DNA from: Holophagales bacterium
GTDB lineage: Bacteria; Acidobacteriota; Thermoanaerobaculia; UBA5066
DNA length: 64,000 bases
Direction: 5' to 3'
Assembly (NCBI GenBank): GCA_016714815.1
Contig: JADKBZ010000023.1
Coordinates: 34,730 to 98,729, forward strand
Position numbers and translations under genes: made by a program. A model generated the notes under the pieces. The model was not told the origin of the DNA and ran no database searches. It was given only the letters and a program-made list of their open reading frames with translations. Below are positions 19,061 through 27,399 of this stretch, in pieces (the first letter of the stretch is position 1; every line of letters starts with the position of its first letter).

Positions 19061-19774
19061 TCAGCCTTTCCGCACGGTGCGCCGCTCGATCCGCTTGACG
19101 CGGGGAGCGACGACGAGCCGGTTCACGTAGACCCCGGGAGTGTCGATGTCGTCGGGGTCGATCTCGCCGACGTCGACGAGCTGCTCGACCTCGGCGATCG
19201 TGATCCGCCCCGCCGTGGCGACCATCGGGTTGAAGTTCTTCGCGGTCTTGCGGTAGACGAGGTTCCCCAGCCGGTCCCCCTTCCAGGCGGCGACGAGGGC
19301 GTAGTCGGTGACGATGCCGCGCTCGAGGACGTACTCGCGCCCGTCGAAGAGCTTCGTCTCCTTCCCCTCGGCGACGACCGTCCCGACGCCGGTCGGCGTG
19401 TAGAAGCCGGCGATGCCGGCGCCGCCGGCGCGGAGCCGCTCGGCGAGCGTCCCCTGCGGGCAGAACTCGAGCTCCAGCTCGCCCGTCAGGTACTGCCGCT
19501 CGAACTCGGCGTTCTCGCCAACGTAGGAGGAGAGCATCTTCCGGATCAGCTTCTTCCCCAGGAGGACCCCGAGGCCCCAGTCGTCGACGCCGCAGTTGTT
19601 CGAGACGCAGGTGAGGTCCCGCACGTCGCGGTCCGCGAGCGCCTGGATGAGGTTTTCCGGGATGCCGCAGAGGCCGAAGCCCCCGACGGCGAGCGTGGCG
19701 CCGCTCGGGATGTCGGCCACTGCGCGCGCGGCCGCCTCGTGGTGCGACGAGGAGAGGATGACCTTGTCGATCAC
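19061..19774 (-). CDS. scoA: 3-oxoacid CoA-transferase subunit A
   Basis: 237 aa, partner of ScoB. Seen: GATLAVGGFGLCGIPENLIQAL, SNNCGVDDWGLGVLL, ELEFCPQGTLAERLRAGGAGI and AKNFNPMVATAGRITIAEVE, all typical of the CoA-transferase family I alpha subunit. The GTG start overlaps the thiolase stop (GTGA), so the two are translationally coupled. Confidence 0.93.
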   Translation of the reverse strand: MIDKVILSSSHHEAAARAVADIPSGATLAVGGFGLCGIPENLIQALADRDVRDLTCVSNNCGVDDWGLGVLLGKKLIRKMLSSYVGENAEFERQYLTGELELEFCPQGTLAERLRAGGAGIAGFYTPTGVGTVVAEGKETKLFDGREYVLERGIVTDYALVAAWKGDRLGNLVYRKTAKNFNPMVATAGRITIAEVEQLVDVGEIDPDDIDTPGVYVNRLVVAPRVKRIERRTVRKG

Positions 19775-20955
19775 AGCGCTTCCACCACCATCGCGGTCGC
19801 CTCTCCCCCTCCGATGCAGATCGCCGCGAGGCCGTACTTCTTCTTGCGGGCTTTCAGGGCGTGGAGGAGCGTGACGAGGATCCGGGCCCCGGAAGCCCCG
19901 ATGGGGTGCCCCAGAGCGACCGCCCCGCCGTTCACGTTGACCTTGTTCGGGTCGATCTCGAGGTCCCGCACGAAGGCCATCGCGACGACCGCGAACGCCT
20001 CGTTCACCTCGAAGAGGTCGATCTGAGAGAGCGGGATTCCCGCCCTCTCGATGGCCTTCTTCGCCGCGAAGGAGGGGGCCGTGGTGAACCACTCCGGCTC
20101 CTGGGCGTGCGAGGCGTAGGAGACGATCCGGCCGATCGGCCTGGCCCCCGTCTCCTGCGCGACCGCCTCGCCCGCCAGGAGGAGCGCCGCGGCGCCGTCG
20201 TTGATCTTCGACGAGTTCGCCGCCGTGACGGTGCCGTCCTTCTGGAAGGCGGGCTTCAGGGCCCCCATCTTCTCGAGCTTCTCCAGGGGCGTCGCGAACG
20301 GCTCCTCGTCGCGGTCGACGACGGTCGTCCCCTTCTTCCCCTCGATCGAGACCGGGATCATCTCGGCCCGGAAATCTCCCGAGTCGTTGGCGCGGCGGGC
20401 CCGCTGGTAGCTCTCGAGGGAGTAGGCGTCCTGCGCCTCGCGGGTGAAGGAGTACTTCGCCGCGCACGCTTCGGCGCAGTTGCCCATGTGGACGTTCTTG
20501 TAGGGGTCCCAGAGGCCGTCGTGGACCATAGAGTCGAGGAGCTGGCCGTGCCCCATCCGCATCCCCAGCCGCCCCTTCGGGAGGAGGTAGGGGGCGTTCG
20601 ACATCGACTCCATGCCGCCCGCCAGGACGACGTCGAACTCGCCCGCGCGGATGGCGTTCGCCCCGTCCATGACCGCCCGCATCCCCGACCCGCAGACCTT
20701 GTGGATCGTGACCGCGCCGGTCGACTTCGGGAGACCGGCCGCGATCATCGCCTGCCGGGCCGGGGCCTGCCCCTGGCCGGCCTGCAGCACGTTCCCCATG
20801 AGGACCTGGTCGACCCGGTACCCGGGGAACTCCGTCCGCTCCAGGCACGCGCGGAGGACCTGGGCTCCGATTTCCGGGGCGCCGAGGGAGGAAAGGGACC
20901 CGAGGAAAGCTCCGATCGGCGTTCGGGCCGCCGAGAGGACGAGGACGTTCTTCAT
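19771..20955 (-). CDS. Acetyl-CoA acetyltransferase (thiolase)
   Basis: 394 aa, full length for a biosynthetic-type thiolase. Active-site residues are visible: nucleophile C88 in KVCGSGMRAV, His in GHPIGASGAR (near residue 350) and C380 in ICIGGGEAT. It interconverts two acetyl-CoA with acetoacetyl-CoA. It leads the thiolase-scoA-scoB-lptD series. A TAGAAT hexamer at 21013-21018 could be its -10, giving a leader of about 50 nt with GGAG before the ATG. Direction (degradation or PHB/ketone synthesis) is not determinable here. Confidence 0.93.
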   Translation of the reverse strand: MKNVLVLSAARTPIGAFLGSLSSLGAPEIGAQVLRACLERTEFPGYRVDQVLMGNVLQAGQGQAPARQAMIAAGLPKSTGAVTIHKVCGSGMRAVMDGANAIRAGEFDVVLAGGMESMSNAPYLLPKGRLGMRMGHGQLLDSMVHDGLWDPYKNVHMGNCAEACAAKYSFTREAQDAYSLESYQRARRANDSGDFRAEMIPVSIEGKKGTTVVDRDEEPFATPLEKLEKMGALKPAFQKDGTVTAANSSKINDGAAALLLAGEAVAQETGARPIGRIVSYASHAQEPEWFTTAPSFAAKKAIERAGIPLSQIDLFEVNEAFAVVAMAFVRDLEIDPNKVNVNGGAVALGHPIGASGARILVTLLHALKARKKKYGLAAICIGGGEATAMVVEAL

Positions 20956-21087
20956 CGTTCGATCACTCCGTAGACCCCTCGGGCCACCAGGAAGCCACGC
21001 GGGGACCCGAGGATTCTACCTACCCGCCCGCCGCCGGGCGTCCTCCCGTGAAAGCGCCCCGGGTGGACACCGGCGAAGCGCCCCCCC

Positions 21088-21093
21088 TATCCT
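21088..21093 (+). promoter_or_regulatory. Candidate -10 element (TATCCT) for ruvX-mltG
   Basis: TATCCT ends 6 nt before the GTG at 21100, with no ribosome-binding site. The 144-bp gap to the thiolase gene is a divergent promoter region. Confidence 0.45.
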
Positions 21094-21099
21094 CGCGGG

Positions 21100-21528
21100 G
21101 TGCGAATCCTGTCGGTCGACTTCGGCGAGAAGAGAATCGGCCTCGCCGTCTCCGACGAGCGCGGAGAGATCGTCGTCCCGGTCGGCGTCGTCTTCCGCAA
21201 GAGCGACGCCCAGGCGGCCTCCGAGGTGACGGCCGCCGCCCGGGAACGGGAGGTGGGGCTCCTCGTCGTCGGGCTCCCGGTTCGCCCCGACGACGGCACC
21301 GACAGCCCATTCGCCGCCCGGGTGCGGAACTTCGCACGGAGGCTCGCGGAGGCCTCCGGCCTCCCGGTCGAGCTTCACGGCGAGGCGCTGACCTCCTCCT
21401 CGGCGGAGGGGGAGCTGCGCGACGCGGGCTATTCGCACGCCCGCCTCCGGGCGGCCCTCGACGCCGAGGCGGCCGCCTCGATCCTCCGCGACTTCCTCTC
21501 CTCTCGCCCCGGCGGGAGCCCGGAATGA
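21100..21528 (+). CDS. ruvX: Putative pre-16S rRNA nuclease / Holliday junction resolvase-like RuvX (YqgF)
   Basis: 142 aa, normal family length. Catalytic VDFGEKRIGLAVSD at the N-terminus, VVGLPVRPDD in the middle and a C-terminal DAEAAASILRDFL with the acidic residue of the RNase H-like site. Start is GTG. YqgF processes the 5' end of 16S rRNA in E. coli. The stop overlaps the mltG ATG (ATGA), an adjacency seen in many genomes. Confidence 0.92.
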   Translation: MRILSVDFGEKRIGLAVSDERGEIVVPVGVVFRKSDAQAASEVTAAAREREVGLLVVGLPVRPDDGTDSPFAARVRNFARRLAEASGLPVELHGEALTSSSAEGELRDAGYSHARLRAALDAEAAASILRDFLSSRPGGSPE

Positions 21529-22580
21529 GCGGGAGCTTCCGGCGATGGGTCCGGGGGCTCGCCGCCCTGGCCGCCGTCGCGGCGATCGCCTTCGCCGCGG
21601 GGCTCCTTCTCGTCCGGAACCCGTACCGGGGCTACGCGGGCGAGGCGGCCGTGGTCGAGATTCCTTCGGGGACCTCGACCCGCGCGATCCTGGAGACGCT
21701 CGAGCGGGAGCGGGTCGTCCGAAGCCGGCACCTCGCCTACGGCGTGCTGCGGCTGGCTTTCCGCGGGCGGAGCCTGAAGGCGGGCGAGTACCGTTTCGAG
21801 GGGCCGAAAACGATCGAGGAGGTTCTCCGGATCCTGATCGAGGGAAAGGTGGTCACCCACCGGGTGACGATTCCCGAGGGCCTCACGGCCGACGAGATCT
21901 TCGACCTCGTCGCGGGGAGGGGGCTCGCGCCAAAGGCCGTGCTCCAGGCCCTCTTCGGCAGGCCCGGCGATTTCGACGGCCTGCCGGCCGGGGCGCCGAG
22001 CCTCGAGGGCTTTCTCGGGCCCGACACGTACTTCTTCACAAGGTCGCAGGGAGCGCAAGGAATCCTCGCCACCCTGGTCGGCTCCTTCCGCCGCTCGCTG
22101 CCCGACCGCTTCGAGGAGCGCGCCCGCGCGCTCGGGCTGACGCCCCTTTCGGCCGTCACGCTCGCCTCCCTCGTCGAGAAGGAGACCGCCGTCGCCGCCG
22201 AGAGGGGACGCGTCTCGGCCGTCTACCACAACCGCCTCAAGGCCGGGATGCCCCTGCAGTGCGATCCGACGGCCATCTACGCCCTTCGCCGCAAGGGACT
22301 CTGGACGGGCAGCCTGACCCACGAAGGGCTCGCCGTGGACGACCCGTACAACACCTACGTCTCCGGAGGGCTTCCTCCCGGTCCGATCGCGAGCCCGGGG
22401 GCGGCCGCCCTCGAGGCGGCCGTCGCGCCGGAGGACGTGCCGTTCCTCTACTTCGTCGCGGTCGGCGACGGCTCGGGCGAGCACCGGTTCGCGGTCTCCT
22501 ACGAGGAGCACCTCGCGAACGTGGCCCGCTTCCGGCGCACCCGGGCCGCCCAGGAAACCACTTTGGGGGCGCCCCGCTGA
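21525..22580 (+). CDS. mltG: Endolytic murein transglycosylase MltG
   Basis: 351 aa, one N-terminal membrane segment (about residues 10-29) and a periplasmic YceG domain. The catalytic glutamate lies in ASLVEKETAVAAERGRVSAV, at residue 218. Further conserved parts are VYHNRLKAGMPLQCDPT, DDPYNTYVSGGLPPGPIASPG and a C-terminal YFVAVGDGSGEHRF. MltG cleaves nascent glycan strands and terminates peptidoglycan polymerisation. Confidence 0.94.
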   Translation: MSGSFRRWVRGLAALAAVAAIAFAAGLLLVRNPYRGYAGEAAVVEIPSGTSTRAILETLERERVVRSRHLAYGVLRLAFRGRSLKAGEYRFEGPKTIEEVLRILIEGKVVTHRVTIPEGLTADEIFDLVAGRGLAPKAVLQALFGRPGDFDGLPAGAPSLEGFLGPDTYFFTRSQGAQGILATLVGSFRRSLPDRFEERARALGLTPLSAVTLASLVEKETAVAAERGRVSAVYHNRLKAGMPLQCDPTAIYALRRKGLWTGSLTHEGLAVDDPYNTYVSGGLPPGPIASPGAAALEAAVAPEDVPFLYFVAVGDGSGEHRFAVSYEEHLANVARFRRTRAAQETTLGAPR

Positions 22581-22582
22581 GG

Positions 22583-22588
22583 TAGACT
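22583..22588 (+). promoter_or_regulatory. Candidate -10 element (TAGACT) for the pseudokinase-TonB gene
   Basis: TAGACT directly after the mltG stop. A transcript starting about 7 nt further on would carry the GGCGGAG ribosome-binding site (22614-22620) that selects the ATG at 22626. Confidence 0.35.
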
Positions 22589-22625
22589 TTTCCGCCCCCG
22601 GATGTCACCTGAAGGCGGAGCAGAG

Positions 22626-24503
22626 ATGAGCAGCACCGGCACCATTCCCAGGCTCTTTGGTCCCTACGTCCTGACCCGCCACCTCGGAGCGGACCCTCTC
22701 GGCGCCGTCTACCGCGCCGGAACCGCCTCCGGGCCGCACCTGGCGCCGCTTCTCCTCATCCGCGTCTTCGACGGCGCCGGCGTCGACGAAGCCGCCCTCG
22801 TCCCTTCCATGGAAGACGCCTCGGAGTACCTCGAGGTTGTCCGCGGGCCGGCGGTCGCAAAGGGAGCGGTCCTCGGCATCGTTGAGGACGTCCCGTTCGC
22901 CGGCATCGAGTACGTTCCCGGCCGGACCCTCGACCGACTCTTCTCGGGCGAGGGGCAGGGGTCGATCCCGCTGCCGGTCGAGCACGCGCTCCTGATCGCC
23001 GAGAAGCTCCTGGTAGCACTCGAGGCGGGCAAGCCCTTCGAGAAGAAGATGGGGGCCCCGCACGGCTTCCTGACTCCGGGCTTCGTCACGATCTCCAACG
23101 ACGGAGACATCCGCGTCTACGGCGCCGGCCTCGGCGCCGGCCTCCTCCCCTCCCTGAAGAAGCCCGCCGTGCTCGAAGCCTTCGGCCCCTACATCGCGCC
23201 GGAGGTCCTCGCCTCGGGAAAGCCGAGCGCCGCGGGGGACATCTACTCCGCCGCCGCGATCCTCCTGCAGGCTCTCACCGGAAAGGTCCCCGTCCCCGGG
23301 GCCGGCACCGACGCCCTCGCCGGTGCGGTCCTCGCCGTCGACGGGAGCCCGATGCCGGCCGACCTCGCCAGTCTCGTCTCCCGCGGCCTCGCGAAAGACC
23401 CGAACCAGCGCGAGAAGGACGTCGTCGCCTATCGGAAGACCCTCGGCAAGCTCCTCTACGGCGGGCCCTACGCCCCCTCCACGTTCAATCTCGCCTTCTT
23501 CATGCACCAGCGCTTCGAGAGGGCGATCGACAAGGAACGCAAGGAGCTCGCGCAGGAGGAGACGATCGATCCCAAGCCGCTCGCCGCGGCCGAGGAGAGG
23601 AAGGACAAGGAGATCCGGGATCGCGCCCGGGCCGCCCGCGCCGCGGCATCCGTCTCCGTCCCGTCGTTCGGCGCCGGCACCTCGCCGGGGACGACCACGA
23701 TGGGAGGAACCCCGGTCCCGAAGAAGGCGGGGCTCGGCGGCATTCCCGTTCCCGTCGTCGCCGGAGGGGTCCTCGCCGTCCTGGGCGTCGCCGGATGGTT
23801 CCTCTTCGGGAGGGGCGGGGCGAAACAGCCCGCGGCGCCCCAGCCGACACCCGTCGCGGTCGTGGCTCCGACCCCGATGCCCGCACCGACCCCGATGATG
23901 GTCGGAAAGGAAGACCCCGCCTTCCAGGCCGCCCTCCAGGCGAAGCTCCAGGAGGAGATGAAGAAGGTCGAAGGCCAGATCGTCAAGGAGCAGGCCGCGG
24001 CCGCGCGCAGACGCGCCGAGGAGCAGGCGAAGCTCGAGGAGGCCGCGCAGAAGACCCGCGAGGCCGAGGAGGCCGTCCGGCTCGCCAGTGATCGCGCCGA
24101 CAAGGAAGAGGCCGAGCGCCTCGCGAAGGAGGCCGCCGACGCGCGCTCCCGTGAGGATGCGGCCCGCAAGGCCGCGGAAGCCGCCTCTCCGAAGGTGAAT
24201 GCCGGAGACCTCGTCGATATCGGACAGGTCTCCAAACCGCCGCAGGCGACGAAGATCGTCAAGCCCGAGGCGACGAATCTCGCCCGGTCCCGCAAGGTCT
24301 CGGGCACCGTTCTGGTCCGCGTCCTCGTCGACGAGAACGGACGGGCCGCCCAGGCGGAGGTCTACCGGGACACGAACCCGAGGGTGGGCCTCGGAGAGTC
24401 GAGCCTCACGGCCGTGAAGCAGTGGGAGTGGACTCCCGCCACGAAGGACGGCGTGAAGGTGAAGACCTGGATCGTCGTCCCGCTTCCGTTCGTCCTCAAG
24501 TAG
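22626..24503 (+). CDS. Pseudokinase - transmembrane - coiled coil - TonB C-terminal domain protein
   Basis: 625 aa. Residues about 10-290 have a protein-kinase-like fold: RLFGPYVLTRHLGADPLGAVYRA, a YIAPEVLASGKPSAAGDIYS activation/F-helix region and GLAKDPNQREKD. All catalytic residues are lost: IRVF in place of the VAIK lysine, HGFLTPG in place of HRDLKPxN, YGAG in place of DFG. A single membrane span (about 378-398) is followed by a Pro-rich linker, a charged Ala/Glu/Lys coiled coil (about 430-530) and a TonB energy-transduction domain (about 545-625, SGTVLVRVLVDENG and AVKQWEWTPA). The kinase fold would face the cytoplasm and the TonB domain the periplasm. An in-frame ATG at 22602 is less likely because the ribosome-binding site favours 22626. 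Confidence 0.88.
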   Translation: MSSTGTIPRLFGPYVLTRHLGADPLGAVYRAGTASGPHLAPLLLIRVFDGAGVDEAALVPSMEDASEYLEVVRGPAVAKGAVLGIVEDVPFAGIEYVPGRTLDRLFSGEGQGSIPLPVEHALLIAEKLLVALEAGKPFEKKMGAPHGFLTPGFVTISNDGDIRVYGAGLGAGLLPSLKKPAVLEAFGPYIAPEVLASGKPSAAGDIYSAAAILLQALTGKVPVPGAGTDALAGAVLAVDGSPMPADLASLVSRGLAKDPNQREKDVVAYRKTLGKLLYGGPYAPSTFNLAFFMHQRFERAIDKERKELAQEETIDPKPLAAAEERKDKEIRDRARAARAAASVSVPSFGAGTSPGTTTMGGTPVPKKAGLGGIPVPVVAGGVLAVLGVAGWFLFGRGGAKQPAAPQPTPVAVVAPTPMPAPTPMMVGKEDPAFQAALQAKLQEEMKKVEGQIVKEQAAAARRRAEEQAKLEEAAQKTREAEEAVRLASDRADKEEAERLAKEAADARSREDAARKAAEAASPKVNAGDLVDIGQVSKPPQATKIVKPEATNLARSRKVSGTVLVRVLVDENGRAAQAEVYRDTNPRVGLGESSLTAVKQWEWTPATKDGVKVKTWIVVPLPFVLK

Positions 24504-24506
24504 AAG

Positions 24507-24602
24507 AGAGGACCGAGGGACCGAGGGATCGAGGGATCGAGGGATCGAGGGATCGAGGAACCGAGGGATCGAAGGACCGAAGGATCGAGGGACCGGGAGA
24601 CC
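24507..24602. repeat. Tandem array of about 12 x 8 bp (consensus GAGGGATC)
   Basis: Starts 3 bp after the pseudokinase-TonB stop codon. Units read AGAGGACC, GAGGGACC, four GAGGGATC, GAGGAACC, GAGGGATC, GAAGGACC, GAAGGATC, GAGGGACC, GGGAGACC. The central identical units suggest recent slippage expansion. Confidence 0.9.
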
Positions 24603-24649
24603 GGGAACCGCGCCAGTTCAGTTCAACGTGCCTCCCGAATCGCGGGCGA

Positions 24650-24836
24650 GAGGGGTGTCCCACGGCGCCTGCTGCGCGCGGGCGACCCGCAACGGCTCCG
24701 CTCCGCGGGCCGCCGGGGCGAGCGCGAACGCCTCGCGCCGCTCGTTGCACGCGCGCGCTCGCCTGATCCGGCGGCCTGCTCGCGGAGCCGTGCGGGGCCC
24801 CGCCCGTGCTCGAAGGTCGCTCGCGGGACACCCCTC
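24650..24836. repeat. Wide inverted repeat with 12-bp arms
   Basis: GAGGGGTGTCCC at 24650-24661 and its exact complement GGGACACCCCTC at 24825-24836 bracket about 163 bp of GC-rich non-coding DNA. It could be the ends of a small non-autonomous element. No flanking duplication was recognised. Confidence 0.4.
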
Positions 24837-24872
24837 CCACCCGCTCAGATCCCCGATGCCTCACCAGGGACT

Positions 24873-24933
24873 GGGGTCAGGTCTTTATTTTCCATTATAG
24901 AAGTCGCAGAGTGTAGAGGGTAGACCTGACCCC
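24873..24933. repeat. Palindromic dispersed repeat, copy 3 (61 bp)
   Basis: Perfect arms GGGGTCAGGTCT and AGACCTGACCCC as in copy 1. The centre is 4 bp shorter and ends GCAGAGTGTAGAGGGT. Confidence 0.85.
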
Positions 24934-25052
24934 GCCCTTCGTGACCCCATTCTTCGCCTAAGCTCGCCTGCCGCGGGACACATCGCTCGCGGCCCTCTGC
25001 CGGAGCGGCGGGACGTTGAACCTGGCTCCCCCGGTCTCCCGGGTCCTTTCCC

Positions 25053-27266
25053 CTACCCCGCCCGGCCGGCGAGAGCAGTCAGCAGGGCCCGCGCCCGCGC
25101 GTGATCGGGCTTCAGGCGGAGCGTCTCATCGAGGGCGCTCTTCGCCTGCTTCACCTGTCCGGATCTGGCCAGGCTGACGGCGAGGTTGAATCGAAGGTCG
25201 GGATTCCAGCGGTCGAGGGCGACCGCCTGCTCCCACCGGAGAACCGCCTCTGCGTTGCGATTCTCCCGGGAGAGGGCCAGGGCGAGGTCCGAGAGGGCTT
25301 CCGGGTTCTCGGGCTGCAGGCGGGCCGCCGCCTCGAAATGGAGAGTCGCCTCCCGCGCCCTGCCGAGGCCGGCCAGCAGATTGCCGAGGTTGCGTTCCGC
25401 GTTCGCGTAGGACGGGCGCGAGCGGAGCGCGGCTTCGAAGTGGCGACGCGCGTCGTCGAGACGACCCATCGTCGCGAACGCGGCCCCGAGACCGTTCTCG
25501 GCCTCGGCGTAGCCGGGCTTCAGGGCGAGCGCCCTCTCGAAACGCTGGAACGCCTCGTCGGTGCGCCCCAAAGAGAGCAGGAGGCTTCCAGCGTTGCTTT
25601 CGGCCTCGGCGTAGCCGGGGTCGGTCCTCAGGGCGGAATCGTAAGAGGCGAGAGCCTCCGCGGTACGCCCCAGCCTGCCGAGGGCGACGCCGAGGTTGTT
25701 CTCTGCTTCGGCGTAGCCGGGGCGGAGCTCGAGCGCGCGCTGGAGATGCGCAATCGCATCGGCGGCGCGTCCGGAGTCGGTCAGGGCCGCTCCCAGGTTG
25801 TTCTCGGCCTCCGCGAACGACGGGCGAAGCGCGAGGGCGCGCTCGGAATGAACTATCGCTTCCTCGCTCCTCCCGACCGACCGGAGCGCGGTCGCGAGGT
25901 TGTGATGAAGCTCCGAGGAGTCCGGCTTCTGCCTCAGGCCGTTCTCGAGGAGCTCGATCGCCTCGGCACCGCGGTTCTCGGCAAGGAGGAGGAGCCCCAG
26001 GTTATTGCTGGCTAGGTAGGCGGCGGGATTCTCGGCCAGGATCGCCCGGTAGTGGATTTCCGCGCTCTGGTACTCGAAGGCCTCGTACCACGACTTCACT
26101 CCGAGGGCCACCGGCAGGAGTGCGCCGAGGGCGAGCGCGGCGCGGGCCGGCACCCGGCCCGACAGTCCGGCGAGAGCCGCGCCCGCGAGCGCGAACAGGC
26201 TCATCGAGGCGACGTACTGGAAGTGGTCCGCGACGAACGAGTAGCGGAAGACGTAGACGTTGAAGAAGCCGAGCGTCGGGGCGAGCGTGCCGACGTAGAG
26301 GAGCCACGCCGCCAGAGGCGCGCGCGACCGGTGGCGGAGGAAACAGAGCACCACGGTCAGGCCTGCGGCCGCCAGGGGAAAGAGGTACTGCCAGGCGGCG
26401 GAGGAGTCGATCCGCCAGCGGGGATAGATGAAGACGATGTCCGCGGGCCAAACGATCTTCCCCAGGTAGAACCAGGTGGCCCGGCCCGCGAGGAGGATCC
26501 GTTCGACGAAGCCCAGGGTCCAGTCCTCGGCCACCGCACTGATGAGCCGCCCCTCGATCCGGACGGTCAAGGCCGCGGTGGCCCCCGCGAGGGCGAACCA
26601 CGGGAGGAGCGGAACCAGATCGCTCTTCAGGGAAAGTCGTCCCCGCTTCCACCAGAGGACGACGAGGATCGCGGCCGGCAGGACGACCGTAGCGGTCTTG
26701 GCGGCCAGGGCACAGAGAAAGACAGCAGTGGCCCGGAGGTAGGCCCCCCGGCTGCGGCGCTCGTCGAACCCCAGGTAGAGGAGGCCCGCTACGAGCAGGA
26801 ATACCGTCGACAGCGTGTTCTTCTGCTCGGTGATCCAGGCGACTGACTCCACAGCGACCGGGTGGAGCGCGAAGAGCCAGGCTGCCAGCCACGCCCCCGG
26901 TACCGAGAGCCGGACCAGGAGCAGGCCGAGCAGCCAGGCGCAGAGAGAGTGGAGAAGGACATTCGTGAGGTGATATCCGAGCGGCGTATCGCCCCAGAGA
27001 CGGTGCTCGAGCCAGAAGGCGGAGTAGGTCAGGGGGTAGTACTGCTGGGTGGTCCCCGGCTCGAAAACGATCCGCGCCAGCCCCGCGATGGAGCGCAGCT
27101 CCGGCGGAGTGACGTGGACGTCGTCGTCCCAGAGGAGACCGCCGGTCAGGGCCGGGTAGTAGACGAGGACGGTCGCCGCGAGGATCGCGAGAAACGTCCA
27201 GGGGAGGACCCCCCGTCGCCAGGAGACGCGAGGCCCTTCGGGCTGGTTGGGGCGCGCCACCTTCAA
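25053..27266 (-). CDS. TMTC-like membrane glycosyltransferase with C-terminal TPRs (copy A)
   Basis: 737 aa. About ten membrane segments: LLWDDDVHV after the first, HPVAVESVAWITEQKNTLSTVF, KTATVVLPA, and FRYSFVADHFQYVASM, matching the DUF1736/TMTC family of polyprenyl-phosphate-sugar-dependent O-glycosyltransferases. Residues about 400-735 hold eight or nine 34-residue TPRs with repeated GYAEAENNLG units. An upstream in-frame GTG at 27350 lies inside a transcription terminator. The TTG at 27266, with TAGGCT 7 nt upstream, is the better start. Probably transcribed separately from the dsbA-like gene. Confidence 0.87.
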   Translation of the reverse strand: MKVARPNQPEGPRVSWRRGVLPWTFLAILAATVLVYYPALTGGLLWDDDVHVTPPELRSIAGLARIVFEPGTTQQYYPLTYSAFWLEHRLWGDTPLGYHLTNVLLHSLCAWLLGLLLVRLSVPGAWLAAWLFALHPVAVESVAWITEQKNTLSTVFLLVAGLLYLGFDERRSRGAYLRATAVFLCALAAKTATVVLPAAILVVLWWKRGRLSLKSDLVPLLPWFALAGATAALTVRIEGRLISAVAEDWTLGFVERILLAGRATWFYLGKIVWPADIVFIYPRWRIDSSAAWQYLFPLAAAGLTVVLCFLRHRSRAPLAAWLLYVGTLAPTLGFFNVYVFRYSFVADHFQYVASMSLFALAGAALAGLSGRVPARAALALGALLPVALGVKSWYEAFEYQSAEIHYRAILAENPAAYLASNNLGLLLLAENRGAEAIELLENGLRQKPDSSELHHNLATALRSVGRSEEAIVHSERALALRPSFAEAENNLGAALTDSGRAADAIAHLQRALELRPGYAEAENNLGVALGRLGRTAEALASYDSALRTDPGYAEAESNAGSLLLSLGRTDEAFQRFERALALKPGYAEAENGLGAAFATMGRLDDARRHFEAALRSRPSYANAERNLGNLLAGLGRAREATLHFEAAARLQPENPEALSDLALALSRENRNAEAVLRWEQAVALDRWNPDLRFNLAVSLARSGQVKQAKSALDETLRLKPDHARARALLTALAGRAG

Positions 27267-27273
27267 CGAGGCC

Positions 27274-27279
27274 AGCCTA
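27274..27279 (-). promoter_or_regulatory. Candidate -10 element (TAGGCT) for TMTC-like copy A
   Basis: TAGGCT on the minus strand ends 7 nt before the TTG at 27266, just beyond the terminator of the upstream operon. Confidence 0.4.
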
Positions 27280-27330
27280 CCAGAACGACGCCCCCGGTAC
27301 CTTTCGTCCACGTCTCCGGAGAAGCAGAAA

Positions 27331-27362
27331 GGGGGGCGAAGGTGCTTCACCCTTCGCCCCCC
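27331..27362 (-). terminator. Rho-independent terminator of the phosphodiesterase-dsbA operon
   Basis: Perfect 12-bp stem (GGGGGGCGAAGG with CCTTCGCCCCCC), 8-nt loop, followed on the minus strand by TTTCTGCTTC. It lies 37 bp after the dsbA-like stop codon. Confidence 0.85.
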
Positions 27363-27399
27363 GTTCTATCGGTGCCGTCCACGGCACCTCTTCCGAAGG

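Larger units (their letters stand above)
24504..25052. other. 549-bp non-coding, repeat-bearing stretch
   Basis: No convincing gene. It holds the 8-bp tandem array, a wide inverted repeat (24650-24836) and palindromic repeat copy 3. The remainder is GC-rich sequence without recognisable signals. Confidence 0.7.

Noticed and set aside
21013..21018. Leaderless promoter for the thiolase gene
   Set aside because: The TAGAAT lies 57 nt from the ATG and a GGAG is present, so this gene probably has a normal leader.
24507..24602. Possible CRISPR array
   Set aside because: 8-bp units are contiguous with no spacers, and no cas genes are present.
27267..27350. Extended N-terminus for TMTC-like copy A starting at GTG 27350
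   Set aside because: That start lies in the loop of a strong terminator and adds a charged stretch not typical for the family; the TTG at 27266 has a TANNNT element.
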